A stretch of DNA of 64,000 nucleotides from Polaribacter glomeratus. Lineage in GTDB: Bacteria; Bacteroidota; Bacteroidia; Flavobacteriales; Flavobacteriaceae. Below are positions 51,048 to 60,950 of this stretch, piece by piece. The notes under the pieces were generated by a model, which ran no database searches, was not told the origin of the DNA, and was given only the letters and a program-made list of their open reading frames with translations. The translations under genes were made by a program, and so were the position numbers. The stretch covers positions 406,767-470,766 of the forward strand of contig NZ_MSCM01000002.1 in NCBI RefSeq assembly GCF_002954665.1, given 5' to 3'. The stretch's first letter is position 1, and every line of letters begins with the position of its first letter.

Positions 51048-54005
51048 TTAATTATAAAGTAATCTTTTCTTAATTCCGTTTTTAGTTTTTAAAATGTAAA
51101 CACCTTTCGAAAATTTTGATATATTAACAAGATTGCCCTCTCCTTTTAAAATTTGTTTTCCTAAAGTTGAATAAACTATCCAAGTTTGAGAAGTACTTAA
51201 ATTAAATATGCCATAATTACTAGGAACAGGATATATATTTAATATTTCTTTTTCATTATTTAGGTAATTTAAACCTAGGGTTTCTACTTTATTTAAGGTG
51301 ATATAATCATATCTTGGCCCTGCGCCACCATTAGGAATTCTAAACTCTAAAATCCAATTTCCTTTAGTTAGATTAAAATTTGATGAAGTATAATCTCCAA
51401 AAATCACTTCATCATTTTCATTTACTATTTTTTTAATTCCTGTTGTTGACGAGCCTCCAAGTGCTGCAAATAACTGGGTTGAACTAGTCAAATCAATTGG
51501 CAATATATATGCTTCTAATGGTTTTGAAGTTACCGAATATGTAAAGTAATTTACAAGTATTTGATAAACTCCATCCTCTTCAACATTTACACTATACCTT
51601 GTAAATTCTCCTCCTGAAAGTGATTCAGTAACAAACCCAGAACCTCCAGTACCTATATCTACATTTTCGCCTTCTTTTGTTCTATATACACCACCTGAAT
51701 TCCCGTCAGTTGTATCATGAAAAGCTACTCCTTCTCCGCCTTCATCATAATCTTCAATCTGTATAATACCAGGAATATTATGTATAACTCCCCCATAAGG
51801 TTCGTGCACAACGGGCGTTTTTACATAAACAATAATTGTTGCTGTAGAAATTTTTGCGGAAGTATTTGTAGTTTTTAAGAGTAAAACATAGGATCCTTCG
51901 TCCATATTTTCTAATTGTGTATTAGATTGACCATTAAAACCCCAAGTATAAGGTGCTTGATTTAAAATACTTACAGAAACATCATCTATAAAAAGTTCAA
52001 TACTTTGTATTTGTGATGCATCTATATTTGGCGCTGCTTCTACTTCTATGGTTGAACCCGTTTCAAAAATTTTTTCATTTTTTGGATTAAGAAACTCTGC
52101 ATCTGGTGGAATTACAGGAATATATTCTAAAAACAATTCTTTTAATTTTAGAACATCACAAGAAAAATCACCGCCCGATTTAATAGTCGCCCAATAATAG
52201 ATCATACCAGCATCAGAACAATCAAATTTACCAACAATTGCTGGGTAATTCATTGCTGTTGTTTGGGCTACAAAGCCTCTATCCCAAAGCCAATTTATTC
52301 TAGAATCTGTATGATCTCTTGCCCAATACCAATCGCTTAAAGGCTTTTTTAATAAAATATTTTGATCCGGAATTGATTTTAAATTTGTTGTTGGAATTCC
52401 CAACGACATTACATCACTTAAATCATATGTATCACCAACATCATTTGCAGGATGATGTGTAATTACAAATATAAATGCTCTTTTTGATACTTCTGCAGCA
52501 TTTACAGCCTCCCAAATAATATCTGGTTCACCTGCTTCTATAATCCATAGAGGATTTGATTTTGACGAGTCGTTAATTTTATCTTTTAAATCCTTTATTG
52601 CTGCTGCTTTTTGCAATTGACAGTTGAAAAAAGTAATATGATCAAAACCACCAAACCTTAATGCTGTTCCGTCGCAACTCGTTTGCATTTCTGCTTCACG
52701 AAAAGCACCTCCAGGATCATTTGCTCCAGGAACTAAATCACAAGAATGCGAATAATGTACCAATTGGTTTTCTAAACCCAACGCTTTTAAAATTGCTAAT
52801 GAAATTGGTGTTCCTGCAATATCGTCAGAATCTCTATAATTTCCATCTGCAACAACTGCAACTCTTCCTTGGTAAACAGTTGGTACCATGGCAACACTTT
52901 TCCATCTTCCTCGTGCCCAAGCTGTTCCTGTTCCTTCAGAAATTATTCCATTTGTGTGCGAATTAGATTCAACGGCAATAATATCACCTTTATTAATCTT
53001 TACACCTTCAAAAATAACCTCTTGATGTTGATAGTCCTTATCTTGACTAACTGACGGATTTGTATACGTACCAACCACAACATCATTTACTAAAAAACGA
53101 TATGAACATTCACCGTCAAACTCTGCCAACGTTTTTAATATAACATTATAGGTGTCATTTTTTCCTTTAAAATCTGTGTTCGCTTTGGCAAATTTACCTC
53201 TATCAGTTACTGCGGATGCATCAATTGCTAAAGCGCTTCTTGCAACATCTTTATAATAATCTACTTCGCCTACATTAATATTTGTAAAGTGATTAATTGC
53301 ATCATAAGTATATCTTTCTACAATTCCGCCATCATCAAACCATTGAGATTCTTGAGTAATTGCTCTTGCTTGATGAGTTGGAATTGAAGTTTTTGCTAAT
53401 AAAATTCTATCAACATTAAAACGTTGCGAACGACCAGACATCGTTAATGTATAAATTTCTCCTGCTTTAAAACTGAATATAGCTTTTGGTTGCAAATGAT
53501 TTCTATCATAATTGGTACCCCAGCCCCAATCTCCATTTCCTCCTCTACCCACAAATATTTTAGTATCAGTGTTCATCCAACTAATATCTGGTGGCCCATT
53601 TACACCTACAGTATAATCTCCCTGTACCTTAAACCAAGCATCATTTCCCCAATCTTGGGGCTCGTCTGCAAGCAACCTAGACCTACCTCTTACATTTAAG
53701 GAATAATCGCCTGCTTCATTAATTTTAAATTTGTAAACTAAAGGCGATAAAGGTGACCCTGAACCTGTTACAACCCCTCCAGAAAACTCTAAATGACCCG
53801 TTCCGGAAAATGTTGAAAAAGTTGTACTTGTTACCCACAAATCTAATGGACTCGTTGTATTTTCTGCCTCCATCATTACAATACCCGCTTTTTCTAGAAA
53901 TATTTTTTGCGAAAACATCTCTAAGGTTGTACCAAATAAAAAATAAAGAAACATAAAATAATAAAATGCTTTTTCTTTAATATTATTGTTATTCTGTAGA
54001 TCCAT
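51048..54005 (-). CDS. Large modular T9SS-secreted protein, nucleoside-hydrolase-like central domain
   Basis: The 985-residue protein has a hydrophobic signal (~12-33). An N-terminal binding-type beta domain (~38-210, GIVMMEAENTTSPLDLW, HLEFSGG) and a second beta domain (~215-378) follow. A central alpha/beta domain (~380-640) begins RVAVVADGNYRDSDDIAG; its Asp cluster recalls the metal site of nucleoside hydrolase/DUF1593-like proteins. An Ig-like repeat (~645-740), a CBM6-like module (~755-915) and a T9SS sorting domain (~920-985) complete it. I do not recognise a characterised family for the centre, so the activity is unknown. It is secreted to the surface and has its own promoter motif. 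Confidence 0.8.
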   Translation of the reverse strand: MDLQNNNNIKEKAFYYFMFLYFLFGTTLEMFSQKIFLEKAGIVMMEAENTTSPLDLWVTSTTFSTFSGTGHLEFSGGVVTGSGSPLSPLVYKFKINEAGDYSLNVRGRSRLLADEPQDWGNDAWFKVQGDYTVGVNGPPDISWMNTDTKIFVGRGGNGDWGWGTNYDRNHLQPKAIFSFKAGEIYTLTMSGRSQRFNVDRILLAKTSIPTHQARAITQESQWFDDGGIVERYTYDAINHFTNINVGEVDYYKDVARSALAIDASAVTDRGKFAKANTDFKGKNDTYNVILKTLAEFDGECSYRFLVNDVVVGTYTNPSVSQDKDYQHQEVIFEGVKINKGDIIAVESNSHTNGIISEGTGTAWARGRWKSVAMVPTVYQGRVAVVADGNYRDSDDIAGTPISLAILKALGLENQLVHYSHSCDLVPGANDPGGAFREAEMQTSCDGTALRFGGFDHITFFNCQLQKAAAIKDLKDKINDSSKSNPLWIIEAGEPDIIWEAVNAAEVSKRAFIFVITHHPANDVGDTYDLSDVMSLGIPTTNLKSIPDQNILLKKPLSDWYWARDHTDSRINWLWDRGFVAQTTAMNYPAIVGKFDCSDAGMIYYWATIKSGGDFSCDVLKLKELFLEYIPVIPPDAEFLNPKNEKIFETGSTIEVEAAPNIDASQIQSIELFIDDVSVSILNQAPYTWGFNGQSNTQLENMDEGSYVLLLKTTNTSAKISTATIIVYVKTPVVHEPYGGVIHNIPGIIQIEDYDEGGEGVAFHDTTDGNSGGVYRTKEGENVDIGTGGSGFVTESLSGGEFTRYSVNVEEDGVYQILVNYFTYSVTSKPLEAYILPIDLTSSTQLFAALGGSSTTGIKKIVNENDEVIFGDYTSSNFNLTKGNWILEFRIPNGGAGPRYDYITLNKVETLGLNYLNNEKEILNIYPVPSNYGIFNLSTSQTWIVYSTLGKQILKGEGNLVNISKFSKGVYILKTKNGIKKRLLYN

Positions 54006-54045
54006 TATTATTAAAGTTGACGTGATATTTTGTTTGTTTTATTTT

Positions 54046-54091
54046 AAAATATAAATTTTCAAAAAATTAAAAGTATCCTGTACTATACTGT
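54046..54091 (-). promoter_or_regulatory. Cluster promoter motif, copy f (before large T9SS protein)
   Basis: Minus strand: ACAGTATAGTACAGGA (54076-54091), then 22 nt, then TATATTTT (54046-54053), a 5/6 match to TAnnTTTG. The 16-mer is identical to copy b, 29 kb away. It lies in the 236-bp region shared with the divergent uxaC gene. Confidence 0.8.
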
Positions 54092-54189
54092 TGAATTTCA
54101 ATTATCCACTTTTATATTTTATACAACCTAACTTTAAAAAATTAAGCATTTATTGTTGTTTTTTGATGTTAAAAATAAGTTCAACTTTG

Positions 54190-54197
54190 TATATTTG
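54190..54197 (+). promoter_or_regulatory. Probable promoter -7 box for uxaC
   Basis: TATATTTG is a perfect TAnnTTTG box 44 bp before the uxaC ATG. A TTTG at 54162-54165 could serve as the -33 element, though the 24-nt spacing is a little long. Confidence 0.5.
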
Positions 54198-54241
54198 AAT
54201 TTCTTAATGGCAATATTAACTTCCTTTCTTAAACTTAAAAA

Positions 54242-55645
54242 ATGAATACATTTCTTACTAAAGACTTTCTACTTCAAAACGATTTTGCTAAAAAATTGTA
54301 TCATCAATTTGCTAAGGATTTACCAATCATTGATTATCACAATCATTTATCACCGCAGCAAATTGCAGCAGACACTAAATTTGAAAATATTACCCAAGTT
54401 TGGTTGGCTGGTGACCATTATAAATGGCGTGCAATGCGTGCTTTTGGTATCAATGAAAAATACATAACGGGTACCGCAACTGATAAAGAAAAATTTTTAA
54501 AATGGGCAGAAGTGGTTCCTTTTACCATTAGAAACCCGTTATTTCATTGGACGCATTTAGAACTGAAAGCGTATTTTGGAATTGATGAAATTTTATCACC
54601 AAAAAACGCAGAAAAAATTTACGAGAAAACTCAAAAAATATTGCAACAAAAAACACATTCTGCAAATGGTTTATTAAAAATGCAAAACGTAGAAAGTTTA
54701 TGCACAACTGATGATCCTGTTGATTCTTTACAGTATCATATTGCCATTCAAAAAGATGCTGCTAAAGTAAAAACGTACCCAACATTTAGACCTGATAAAT
54801 CTTTTGCAGTAGAAGATGTAAAAAGCTACAATGAATATCTTAAAAAGCTTGAAACAGCAAGTAATTTATCAATTAAAAATTACGCAGACCTGCTGACTGC
54901 TTTAGGAAACAGAATCGATTTTTTTAACGAAAATGGCTGTAAATTATCGGATCACGGTTTAGAACAATTGTACTTTTTTGAAACTGAAAAATATGATATT
55001 TCTTCACTTTTTGATACAGTAAAAAATCATCAAGATTTAACGATGGATGAAGTTGCTTTTTTTAAATCAAAAACCATGATTGCTTTAGGAAAAATGTATC
55101 ATAAAAAAGGTTGGACACAGCAATTGCATTTGGGTGCTATCAGAAATAATAACAAACGTTTATTAAGCGAACTAGGGCCAGATACTGGTTTTGATTCTAT
55201 TGGCGATTTCTCGCAAGCGAAGGCTTTAAGCGGATTTTTAAATACTTTAGATAGCAAAAATCAATTAACAAAAACGATTGTTTATAATTTAAATCCGGCA
55301 GATAATGAAATGTTTGCAACGATGGTTGGTAATTTTAATGATGGTACTATAAAAGGTAAAGTTCAGTTTGGCGCTGCTTGGTGGTTTTTAGACCAAAAAG
55401 ACGGAATGGAAAAACAAATTGAAACGCTTTCTAATCAAGGTTTATTAAGTTGTTTTGTTGGTATGTTAACAGATTCTAGAAGTTTTTTGTCTTTTCCTAG
55501 ACACGAATATTTTAGAAGAATTTTATGCAATATTATTGGTACTGATGTTGAAAATGGAGAGCTACCAAACGATGAAGAATTTTTAGGCAAAATTGTAAGT
55601 GATATTTGCTATTACAATGCTAAAAATTACTTTAATTTTAAATAA
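54242..55645 (+). CDS. uxaC: Glucuronate isomerase
   Basis: The 467-residue cytoplasmic enzyme matches uronate isomerase over its length. The N-terminal metal-site motif is LPIIDYHNHLSPQQIA, then TQVWLAGDHYKWRAMRAFG, GWTQQLHLGAIRNNN (metal-binding His), VQFGAAWWFLDQKDGME and DSRSFLSFPRHEYFRRILCN. It interconverts D-glucuronate and D-fructuronate (or D-galacturonate and D-tagaturonate). It is alone on the plus strand, divergent from the large T9SS protein, and convergent with the TRAP-uxuA-uxuB run, which supplies the next steps. Confidence 0.96.
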   Translation: MNTFLTKDFLLQNDFAKKLYHQFAKDLPIIDYHNHLSPQQIAADTKFENITQVWLAGDHYKWRAMRAFGINEKYITGTATDKEKFLKWAEVVPFTIRNPLFHWTHLELKAYFGIDEILSPKNAEKIYEKTQKILQQKTHSANGLLKMQNVESLCTTDDPVDSLQYHIAIQKDAAKVKTYPTFRPDKSFAVEDVKSYNEYLKKLETASNLSIKNYADLLTALGNRIDFFNENGCKLSDHGLEQLYFFETEKYDISSLFDTVKNHQDLTMDEVAFFKSKTMIALGKMYHKKGWTQQLHLGAIRNNNKRLLSELGPDTGFDSIGDFSQAKALSGFLNTLDSKNQLTKTIVYNLNPADNEMFATMVGNFNDGTIKGKVQFGAAWWFLDQKDGMEKQIETLSNQGLLSCFVGMLTDSRSFLSFPRHEYFRRILCNIIGTDVENGELPNDEEFLGKIVSDICYYNAKNYFNFK

Positions 55646-55743
55646 TATTTTTAGTCCATTTATTATTTTTAGCCGAAATTTTTTAAGCCTTAAATAATGT
55701 AATATTAGCCTCAAAAAAACTAACCGATAGTATACATTTCCAA

Positions 55744-55796
55744 AAACCACCTTTAAATTTTATTTTATAAATATGCGTAAAACCTAAAGGTGGTTT
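55744..55796. terminator. Hairpin between convergent uxaC and dctM; rest of gap empty
   Basis: The 372-bp gap 55646-56017 separates convergent genes. Arms AAACCACCTTTA (55744-55755) and TAAAGGTGGTTT (55785-55796) are perfectly complementary with a 29-nt loop and AT-rich flanks, so they could end transcripts from both sides. I see no gene or other structure in the remainder. Confidence 0.55.
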
Positions 55797-56017
55797 AAAT
55801 ATATAGTTTCTAAAATCTAAATAATTCTAGTCTAAAACCATAAGAAAATCTCTAATTACAGGGTTTAAAAATTAATTGATTTAAAAGTATTTAGAATCAA
55901 CTAGTTCTAATATAAATAAACTTTAAATCCGAAGAGATTGATGCTAAAAACGTCTGTTTTATAGTTCTAATTTGCTAACCTATTTCGTATTTAATCAGAT
56001 TAAAAAAACCACGTACG

Positions 56018-57316
56018 TTAAATTAAATCAAATTGTCTTGGTAACCATAACGTTAATTCTGGAAAATAAGTAATCAAAAGCAATATTGCAATCATTGCTA
56101 AAAACAAGGGTAGCAAGGGTTTTATTACTTGTTGAATTTTTAAATTAGCAACACTACACCCTACAAAAAGTACAGAGCCAACAGGTGGTGTACAAAGACC
56201 AATACATAAATTCATAATCATAACAATTCCGAAATGAATTGGATCCATTCCTAATTCTGTTACAATTGGTAAAAATATAGGTGTAAAAATTAAAACAGCA
56301 GGAGTCATATCCATAAAAATACCAACAAACAACAATATTAAATTGATGATTATTAAAATTACAATTGGATTATCGCTTATTGATAAAAGCGTGTTGCTAA
56401 TTTCTTGCGGAATATTTTCATAACTCATTACCCAAGACATTGCAATAGAAGTAGCTATTAACAACAACACAATTGATGATGTTTTTACGGTTTCTAATAA
56501 AATTGGGGAAATGTCTTTCATAGAAATTTCCTTATAAGCAAAACCTAAAACGAGTGTATAAATTACTGCAATTGCAGATGCTTCTGTAGCTGTAAAAATT
56601 CCTGCTACAATTCCGCCAATAACCACCACTAAAAGCATTAAACTAGGAAATGCTGCTATAAATCGTTTAAAAAACTCTTTAAACCCAACAACTTTATCTG
56701 TCGGATATTTTTTAATAATAGAATAAATCAACGCAACAATCATTAACGCCAAACCCAATAATAAACCAGGCACATAACCGGCAATAAATAAGGCAGCAAT
56801 AGAAACACCACCACTCGCTAAAGAATACACAATCAACACATTACTTGGCGGAATTATTAAACCCGTGGTTGCACTTGTTATATTTACAGCTGCACTAAAA
56901 GATTTGTCATAACCATCTTTTTCCATCATTGGATTCATAAAACCTCCAATTGCGGATGCTGCTGCAACTGCCGACCCAGAAATTGCGCCAAATAACATAC
57001 ACGAAATAATGTTTACAAAAGCCAAACCACCAGGAAGCGGACCTACAATTGCTTTCGCAAAATTAATAAGTCTTACGGCGATTCCTCCTCTGTTCATAAT
57101 TTGACCAGCGAGTATAAAAAACGGAATTGCAGACAGCGTAAAACTATCCAACGAAGTGGCCATTCTTTGTGCCAATGTTGTTACAGAAGGCAAAAAGGGC
57201 ATCGCACTTAATAAGGTAAATAATGCAGCTAAACCAATTGCATAAGCAATTGGAACTCTTAATGACAAAAAAATCAAAAAGCTTGTTACTAAAATGAAGA
57301 CTTCTATTAAATTCAT
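56018..57316 (-). CDS. dctM: TRAP transporter large permease subunit
   Basis: The 432-residue membrane protein has about 12 hydrophobic segments and DctM/SiaM motifs: LSLRVPIAYAIGLAAL at the N-terminus, IPFFILAGQIMNRGGIA, FGAISGSAVAAASAIGG, TATEASAIAVIY and LCIGLCTPPVGSVLFVG. It forms the Na+-coupled substrate channel of a tripartite ATP-independent periplasmic transporter with the small subunit (4-bp gap upstream). The link to glucuronate catabolic genes suggests uptake of glucuronate or a related uronate. Confidence 0.95.
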   Translation of the reverse strand: MNLIEVFILVTSFLIFLSLRVPIAYAIGLAALFTLLSAMPFLPSVTTLAQRMATSLDSFTLSAIPFFILAGQIMNRGGIAVRLINFAKAIVGPLPGGLAFVNIISCMLFGAISGSAVAAASAIGGFMNPMMEKDGYDKSFSAAVNITSATTGLIIPPSNVLIVYSLASGGVSIAALFIAGYVPGLLLGLALMIVALIYSIIKKYPTDKVVGFKEFFKRFIAAFPSLMLLVVVIGGIVAGIFTATEASAIAVIYTLVLGFAYKEISMKDISPILLETVKTSSIVLLLIATSIAMSWVMSYENIPQEISNTLLSISDNPIVILIIINLILLFVGIFMDMTPAVLIFTPIFLPIVTELGMDPIHFGIVMIMNLCIGLCTPPVGSVLFVGCSVANLKIQQVIKPLLPLFLAMIAILLLITYFPELTLWLPRQFDLI

Positions 57317-57320
57317 ATCT

Positions 57321-57791
57321 TTAGGCTTTATTCATTTTTCTTTGGTTGATAAATGTGTGCAAACTATAATAACAAATTAACAATCCCGAAAGCGGAACAA
57401 CCAAGTAAATAAACCCTAAAGGGATTTCTAAAGTTGCTGATGTTTGTCCGAATTGAAAACACAATTGGCACAATCTAAATCCGCCAATAACCATTACTGT
57501 AAAAGCAAAAGTGAAGGTTGATAAATAAACAATCCCATCATACAAATTTTGTTTTTTTGCAACTACTTTTTCGGGAATTAAATCAATTGCTAAATGCAAA
57601 TGTTTGCCAGTTGCATAGGCTGCTCCTAACAAGCCTAACCATATTAATGAGAAGCTAGAAATTTCGTCTGTAATGGTACTTGGTGCCCTTAAAACAAACC
57701 TAGAAAATACTTGCCACACAACACTTATCAGCATTAAAAGCAAAACAAAAAGCACTAACCTTTCTAAAATAACATCAATTTTTGCTCTCAT
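57321..57791 (-). CDS. dctQ: TRAP transporter small permease subunit
   Basis: The 156-residue protein has four hydrophobic segments and DctQ features (VVWQVFSRFVLRAPSTITDEISSFSLIWLGLLGAAYA, KHLHLAIDLI). It partners the large permease. Its start shares a base with the stop of the binding-protein gene (57791), so the three TRAP genes are translationally coupled. Confidence 0.94.
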   Translation of the reverse strand: MRAKIDVILERLVLFVLLLMLISVVWQVFSRFVLRAPSTITDEISSFSLIWLGLLGAAYATGKHLHLAIDLIPEKVVAKKQNLYDGIVYLSTFTFAFTVMVIGGFRLCQLCFQFGQTSATLEIPLGFIYLVVPLSGLLICYYSLHTFINQRKMNKA

Positions 57792-58777
57792 TATTGTTTG
57801 TTTTTAATTGATTGAATTAACGCTTTCATTTCTTGATCATCCTTAAACATGTCTAAAATTCCTTTTGTTTGTTCTTCAAAAGGTGCTTTATCAGGATAAA
57901 TTATTTGAACTCCTGCTTTTTTTACCGCTTCTAATGATTCTATTTCAGATGCTCCCCACAATTTTCTTTGTTCAATTGTACTTACTTTTACAGCTTCTTT
58001 TAACCAATTTCGTTCTTGCTCGTTCAAGCGATTCCAAGTGTCTGTGCCGATTAATAAAACATCTGGTACCGCTGTATGTTCGTCTAAAGAATAGAATTTA
58101 CACACTTCATAATGTTTAGAAGTATAAAAACTTGGCGGATTATTTTCTGCGCCATCAACAACCCCTTGTTGCAAAGCGGTATATAATTCTCCCCAAGAAA
58201 TTGGTGTTGGCGAGCCGCCTAAATCATTAACCATAGCAACGGCCATGTTACTTTTTTGGACTCTAATTTTTTTACCAACTAAGTCTTTTGGAGCGTTAAT
58301 TGGGTTTTCTTTCATGTAAAAGCTTCTGCTTCCTGCATCATAAAAAGTTAAACCTCGCAATCTAAATTGTTGTCCTTTTAGCAATAAACTTTCACCAATT
58401 TCGCTATCAAAAACACTAAAAGTATGTGCTTTGTCTCGAAACATATACGGAATACTAAATACTTTATATTCTGGAATAAAGTTTTCTAAAACTGCAGCAG
58501 AAACCTTTGTAATATCTAAACTACCAATTTGTAACAACTCTAAACATTCTCTTTCGCCGCCCAATTGGCTACTTGGATAAATGTTTAATTTTAATTTTCC
58601 TTTAGATACTTCTGATAGCTTTTCGCCTAAAATAACCATGGCTTGATGCACAGGATGTTTGGTATCTAAACTATGACCTAATCTTAAAATTTTTGTAGTT
58701 TCATCAGATTTACATCCAATAAATACAAGCGAAAAACTTAAAAAAAAGAGTGTTAAAAAAAGCGTGTTTTTTTTCAT
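57791..58777 (-). CDS. dctP: TRAP transporter solute-binding protein (probably uronate)
   Basis: The 328-residue protein has an SPII signal (LVFIGCKSD, Cys22), so it is a lipoprotein, which is usual in Bacteroidetes but not in Proteobacteria. DctP-family marks are LRLGHSLDTKHPVHQAM, SSQLGGERECLELLQIGSLD, GKKIRVQKSNMAVAMVNDLGGSPTPISWGELYTALQQGVVDGAENNPPSF. The RVQ Arg normally binds the substrate carboxylate. Sitting between uxuA and the permease genes, it most likely binds glucuronate or another hexuronate; an unsaturated uronate is also possible. Confidence 0.93.
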   Translation of the reverse strand: MKKNTLFLTLFFLSFSLVFIGCKSDETTKILRLGHSLDTKHPVHQAMVILGEKLSEVSKGKLKLNIYPSSQLGGERECLELLQIGSLDITKVSAAVLENFIPEYKVFSIPYMFRDKAHTFSVFDSEIGESLLLKGQQFRLRGLTFYDAGSRSFYMKENPINAPKDLVGKKIRVQKSNMAVAMVNDLGGSPTPISWGELYTALQQGVVDGAENNPPSFYTSKHYEVCKFYSLDEHTAVPDVLLIGTDTWNRLNEQERNWLKEAVKVSTIEQRKLWGASEIESLEAVKKAGVQIIYPDKAPFEEQTKGILDMFKDDQEMKALIQSIKNKQ

Positions 58778-58869
58778 CCCAAATTGATTTTAAAATATTG
58801 TTTCTAAAATTGAAACAGTTTTTTTGGTTACTAATTTTGGTAAATATAGCAAAATACAATCGATTGCAA

Positions 58870-60057
58870 TTACAATGAACCTCTAATTCCTATTTCTAAA
58901 CCACGTAATTCTGCCAAACCTCGCAAACGTCCTATTCCAGAATACCCCGGATTTGTTTTTTTCTTTAAATCGTCTAACATTTTATGACCGTGATCTGGTC
59001 TAAAAGGCATTCTTACATCTTTTCTGCCAGCTACAATTCGTTTTTGTTGTTCTAAAACCAACGCTTTCATTACAGCAAACATATCCACATCGCCCTCTAA
59101 ATGATCTGCTTCATGAAAATTGCCAACAGCATCTCGTTTAGTAGCGCGTAAATGAATAAAATGAATTCTATCGCCCAAGCGTTCAACCATTCCTGCTAAA
59201 TCATTATCAACTCTAACCCCAAAAGAACCTGTGCAAAAAGTTAAACCATTATTTGGCGATTTTACTGCATCATATAAATCTACAATATCTTGTTCTGTAG
59301 AGACTACTCTTGGTAAACCTAAAATTGGAAAAGGAGGATCATCTGGATGAATACACATTAAAACACCTGCTTTTTCTGCTGATGGAATAATTTCTGATAA
59401 AAAAGAAAACAAGTTTGCTTTCAACTCTTTTGGACCAACATTTTTATACGTTGCTAAAATTGCATTGAATTCTTTTAAAGAATAGCCTTCTTCTGCACCT
59501 GGTAAACCTGCAATAATATTTCTAATTAGTTTTTTTTGTTCTTCTTCGGATGAATTTTTAAGAAACTCGGCCGCTTTTTGTTTTTGACTATCAGAATACT
59601 CATTTTCTGCTCCTGGCCTTTTTAATAAATACAATTCAAAAGCAGCAAAAGCAGCAGCTTCGAAACGCAAAGCAGTAGATTTATCAGCAACTTCGTACTC
59701 TAAGTTTGTTCTTGTCCAATCTAAAACTGGCATAAAATTATAACATACAATATCGATTCCGCATGCGCCTAAATTCAGTAAAGTTTGCTTATAATTTTCG
59801 TAATACCTTTTATAATCGCCAGATTTCGTTTTAATATTTTCATGAATTGGCACAGATTCTACTACAGACCAAGTTAAGCCAGCGCTTTCTATGATATCCT
59901 TTCTTTTATTGATTTCTTCAACCGTCCAAACTTCTCCATTTTTAATATGATGTAACGCAGAAACGACGCCCGTTGCTCCAGATTGTTTAACATCTAACAA
60001 AGAAACTGGATCATTTGGTCCATACCAACGCCAAGTTTGTTCTAATCTTTCTTTCAT
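58870..60057 (-). CDS. uxuA: Mannonate dehydratase
   Basis: The 395-residue cytoplasmic enzyme matches UxuA in length and motifs: [33 protein letters not shown] at the N-terminus, [58 protein letters not shown] and [14 protein letters not shown] (metal-binding residues). It dehydrates D-mannonate to 2-keto-3-deoxygluconate. It follows the SDR gene with a 12-bp gap and precedes the TRAP genes by 92 bp. KDG kinase and aldolase genes are not in the window. Confidence 0.96.
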   Translation of the reverse strand: MKERLEQTWRWYGPNDPVSLLDVKQSGATGVVSALHHIKNGEVWTVEEINKRKDIIESAGLTWSVVESVPIHENIKTKSGDYKRYYENYKQTLLNLGACGIDIVCYNFMPVLDWTRTNLEYEVADKSTALRFEAAAFAAFELYLLKRPGAENEYSDSQKQKAAEFLKNSSEEEQKKLIRNIIAGLPGAEEGYSLKEFNAILATYKNVGPKELKANLFSFLSEIIPSAEKAGVLMCIHPDDPPFPILGLPRVVSTEQDIVDLYDAVKSPNNGLTFCTGSFGVRVDNDLAGMVERLGDRIHFIHLRATKRDAVGNFHEADHLEGDVDMFAVMKALVLEQQKRIVAGRKDVRMPFRPDHGHKMLDDLKKKTNPGYSGIGRLRGLAELRGLEIGIRGSL

Positions 60058-60069
60058 ATTTATTGTTTT

Positions 60070-60897
60070 TTAAACTCCACTATATGCTGCGAATCCACCA
60101 TCAATTGGTATTACTACACCTGTTACAAATTTTGCGCCATCACCACATAAAAACAAGGTAGTTCCTACTAAGTCTTCTGCTTTCCCATAACGTCCCATTG
60201 GCGTTTGATCTATAATTTGTTGTCCTCTTTGTGTTAAACTTCCGTCTGCGTTTGTTAATAAACTTCTGTTTTGATCTGTTAAGAAAAAACCAGGAGCTAA
60301 TGCGTTTACACGAATTCCTACTTTAGAAAAGTGAACGGCTAACCATTGTGTAAAGTTCGATACAGCTGCTTTTGCACCACTATACGCCGGTATTTTTGTT
60401 AATGGCGTAAATGCATTCATTGACGAAATATTTAAAATATTACATCCTTCTCTGCCAACCATATCCGTTGCAAAAACTTGCGTTGGTAATAAGGTTCCTA
60501 TAAAATTTAAGTTGAATGTAAATTGAATTCCGTTAACATCTAAATCAAAAAAAGTTTTAAAACCCTCTGTTTTATTCGCTAAATCTGCAGCTTCTAAATA
60601 CGGATTGGAAGTGGTACCTAAAGGATGGTTTCCACCTGCGCCATTCACTAAAATATCAACCTTACCAAAAGCATCATTTATTACTTTTTTTGCTGCGAGT
60701 AAAGAATCTTTTTCTAACACATTTGCAGCAACACCAATTGCTTGCCCACCTGCTTTATTAATTTCGTCTGCAACTTTATCTGCCGCATCTTTTCTTAAAT
60801 CTAAAACAGCAACTTTGTTGCCTTGTTTTGCAAATGCCATGGCTAAAGTGCTACATAAAACGCCTCCTGCTCCTGTTAATACGATTGTTTTATTCAT
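60070..60897 (-). CDS. uxuB: SDR-type D-mannonate oxidoreductase (fructuronate reductase)
   Basis: I place the start at 60897 (MNKTIVLTGAGG). The frame is open 24 codons further upstream, but that stretch covers the promoter and operators. The 275-residue protein is a classical short-chain dehydrogenase: VLTGAGGVLCSTLAMAFA cofactor loop, DILVNGAGGNHP, NISSMNAF and catalytic Tyr/Lys in PAYSGAKAAVSNF. Gene order with uxuA and uxaC supports reduction of D-fructuronate to D-mannonate, as for SDR-type UxuB proteins in other phyla; it is not the long-chain UxuB of E. coli. Confidence 0.88.
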   Translation of the reverse strand: MNKTIVLTGAGGVLCSTLAMAFAKQGNKVAVLDLRKDAADKVADEINKAGGQAIGVAANVLEKDSLLAAKKVINDAFGKVDILVNGAGGNHPLGTTSNPYLEAADLANKTEGFKTFFDLDVNGIQFTFNLNFIGTLLPTQVFATDMVGREGCNILNISSMNAFTPLTKIPAYSGAKAAVSNFTQWLAVHFSKVGIRVNALAPGFFLTDQNRSLLTNADGSLTQRGQQIIDQTPMGRYGKAEDLVGTTLFLCGDGAKFVTGVVIPIDGGFAAYSGV

Positions 60898-60922
60898 AAT
60901 TATGATACCTATTTTATTAATT

Positions 60923-60939
60923 TCGTGTACGCAAACGTA
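60923..60939 (-). promoter_or_regulatory. uxuB promoter -7 box overlapped by an operator-like site
   Basis: The minus strand has TACGTTTG (60932-60939), a perfect TAnnTTTG box, 35 bp before the uxuB ATG. It is overlapped by GTGTACGCAAAC (60925-60936), which matches the core of the palindrome at 60951-60976 except for one base. A repressor bound here would block the promoter directly. Confidence 0.72.
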
Positions 60940-60950
60940 AATATATAAAT

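Noticed and set aside
58799-58817. Inverted repeat TGTTTC/GAAACA between uxuA and dctP as a regulatory site
   Set aside because: Six-base arms in an AT-rich gap are expected by chance; there is no match to the uxuB operators.
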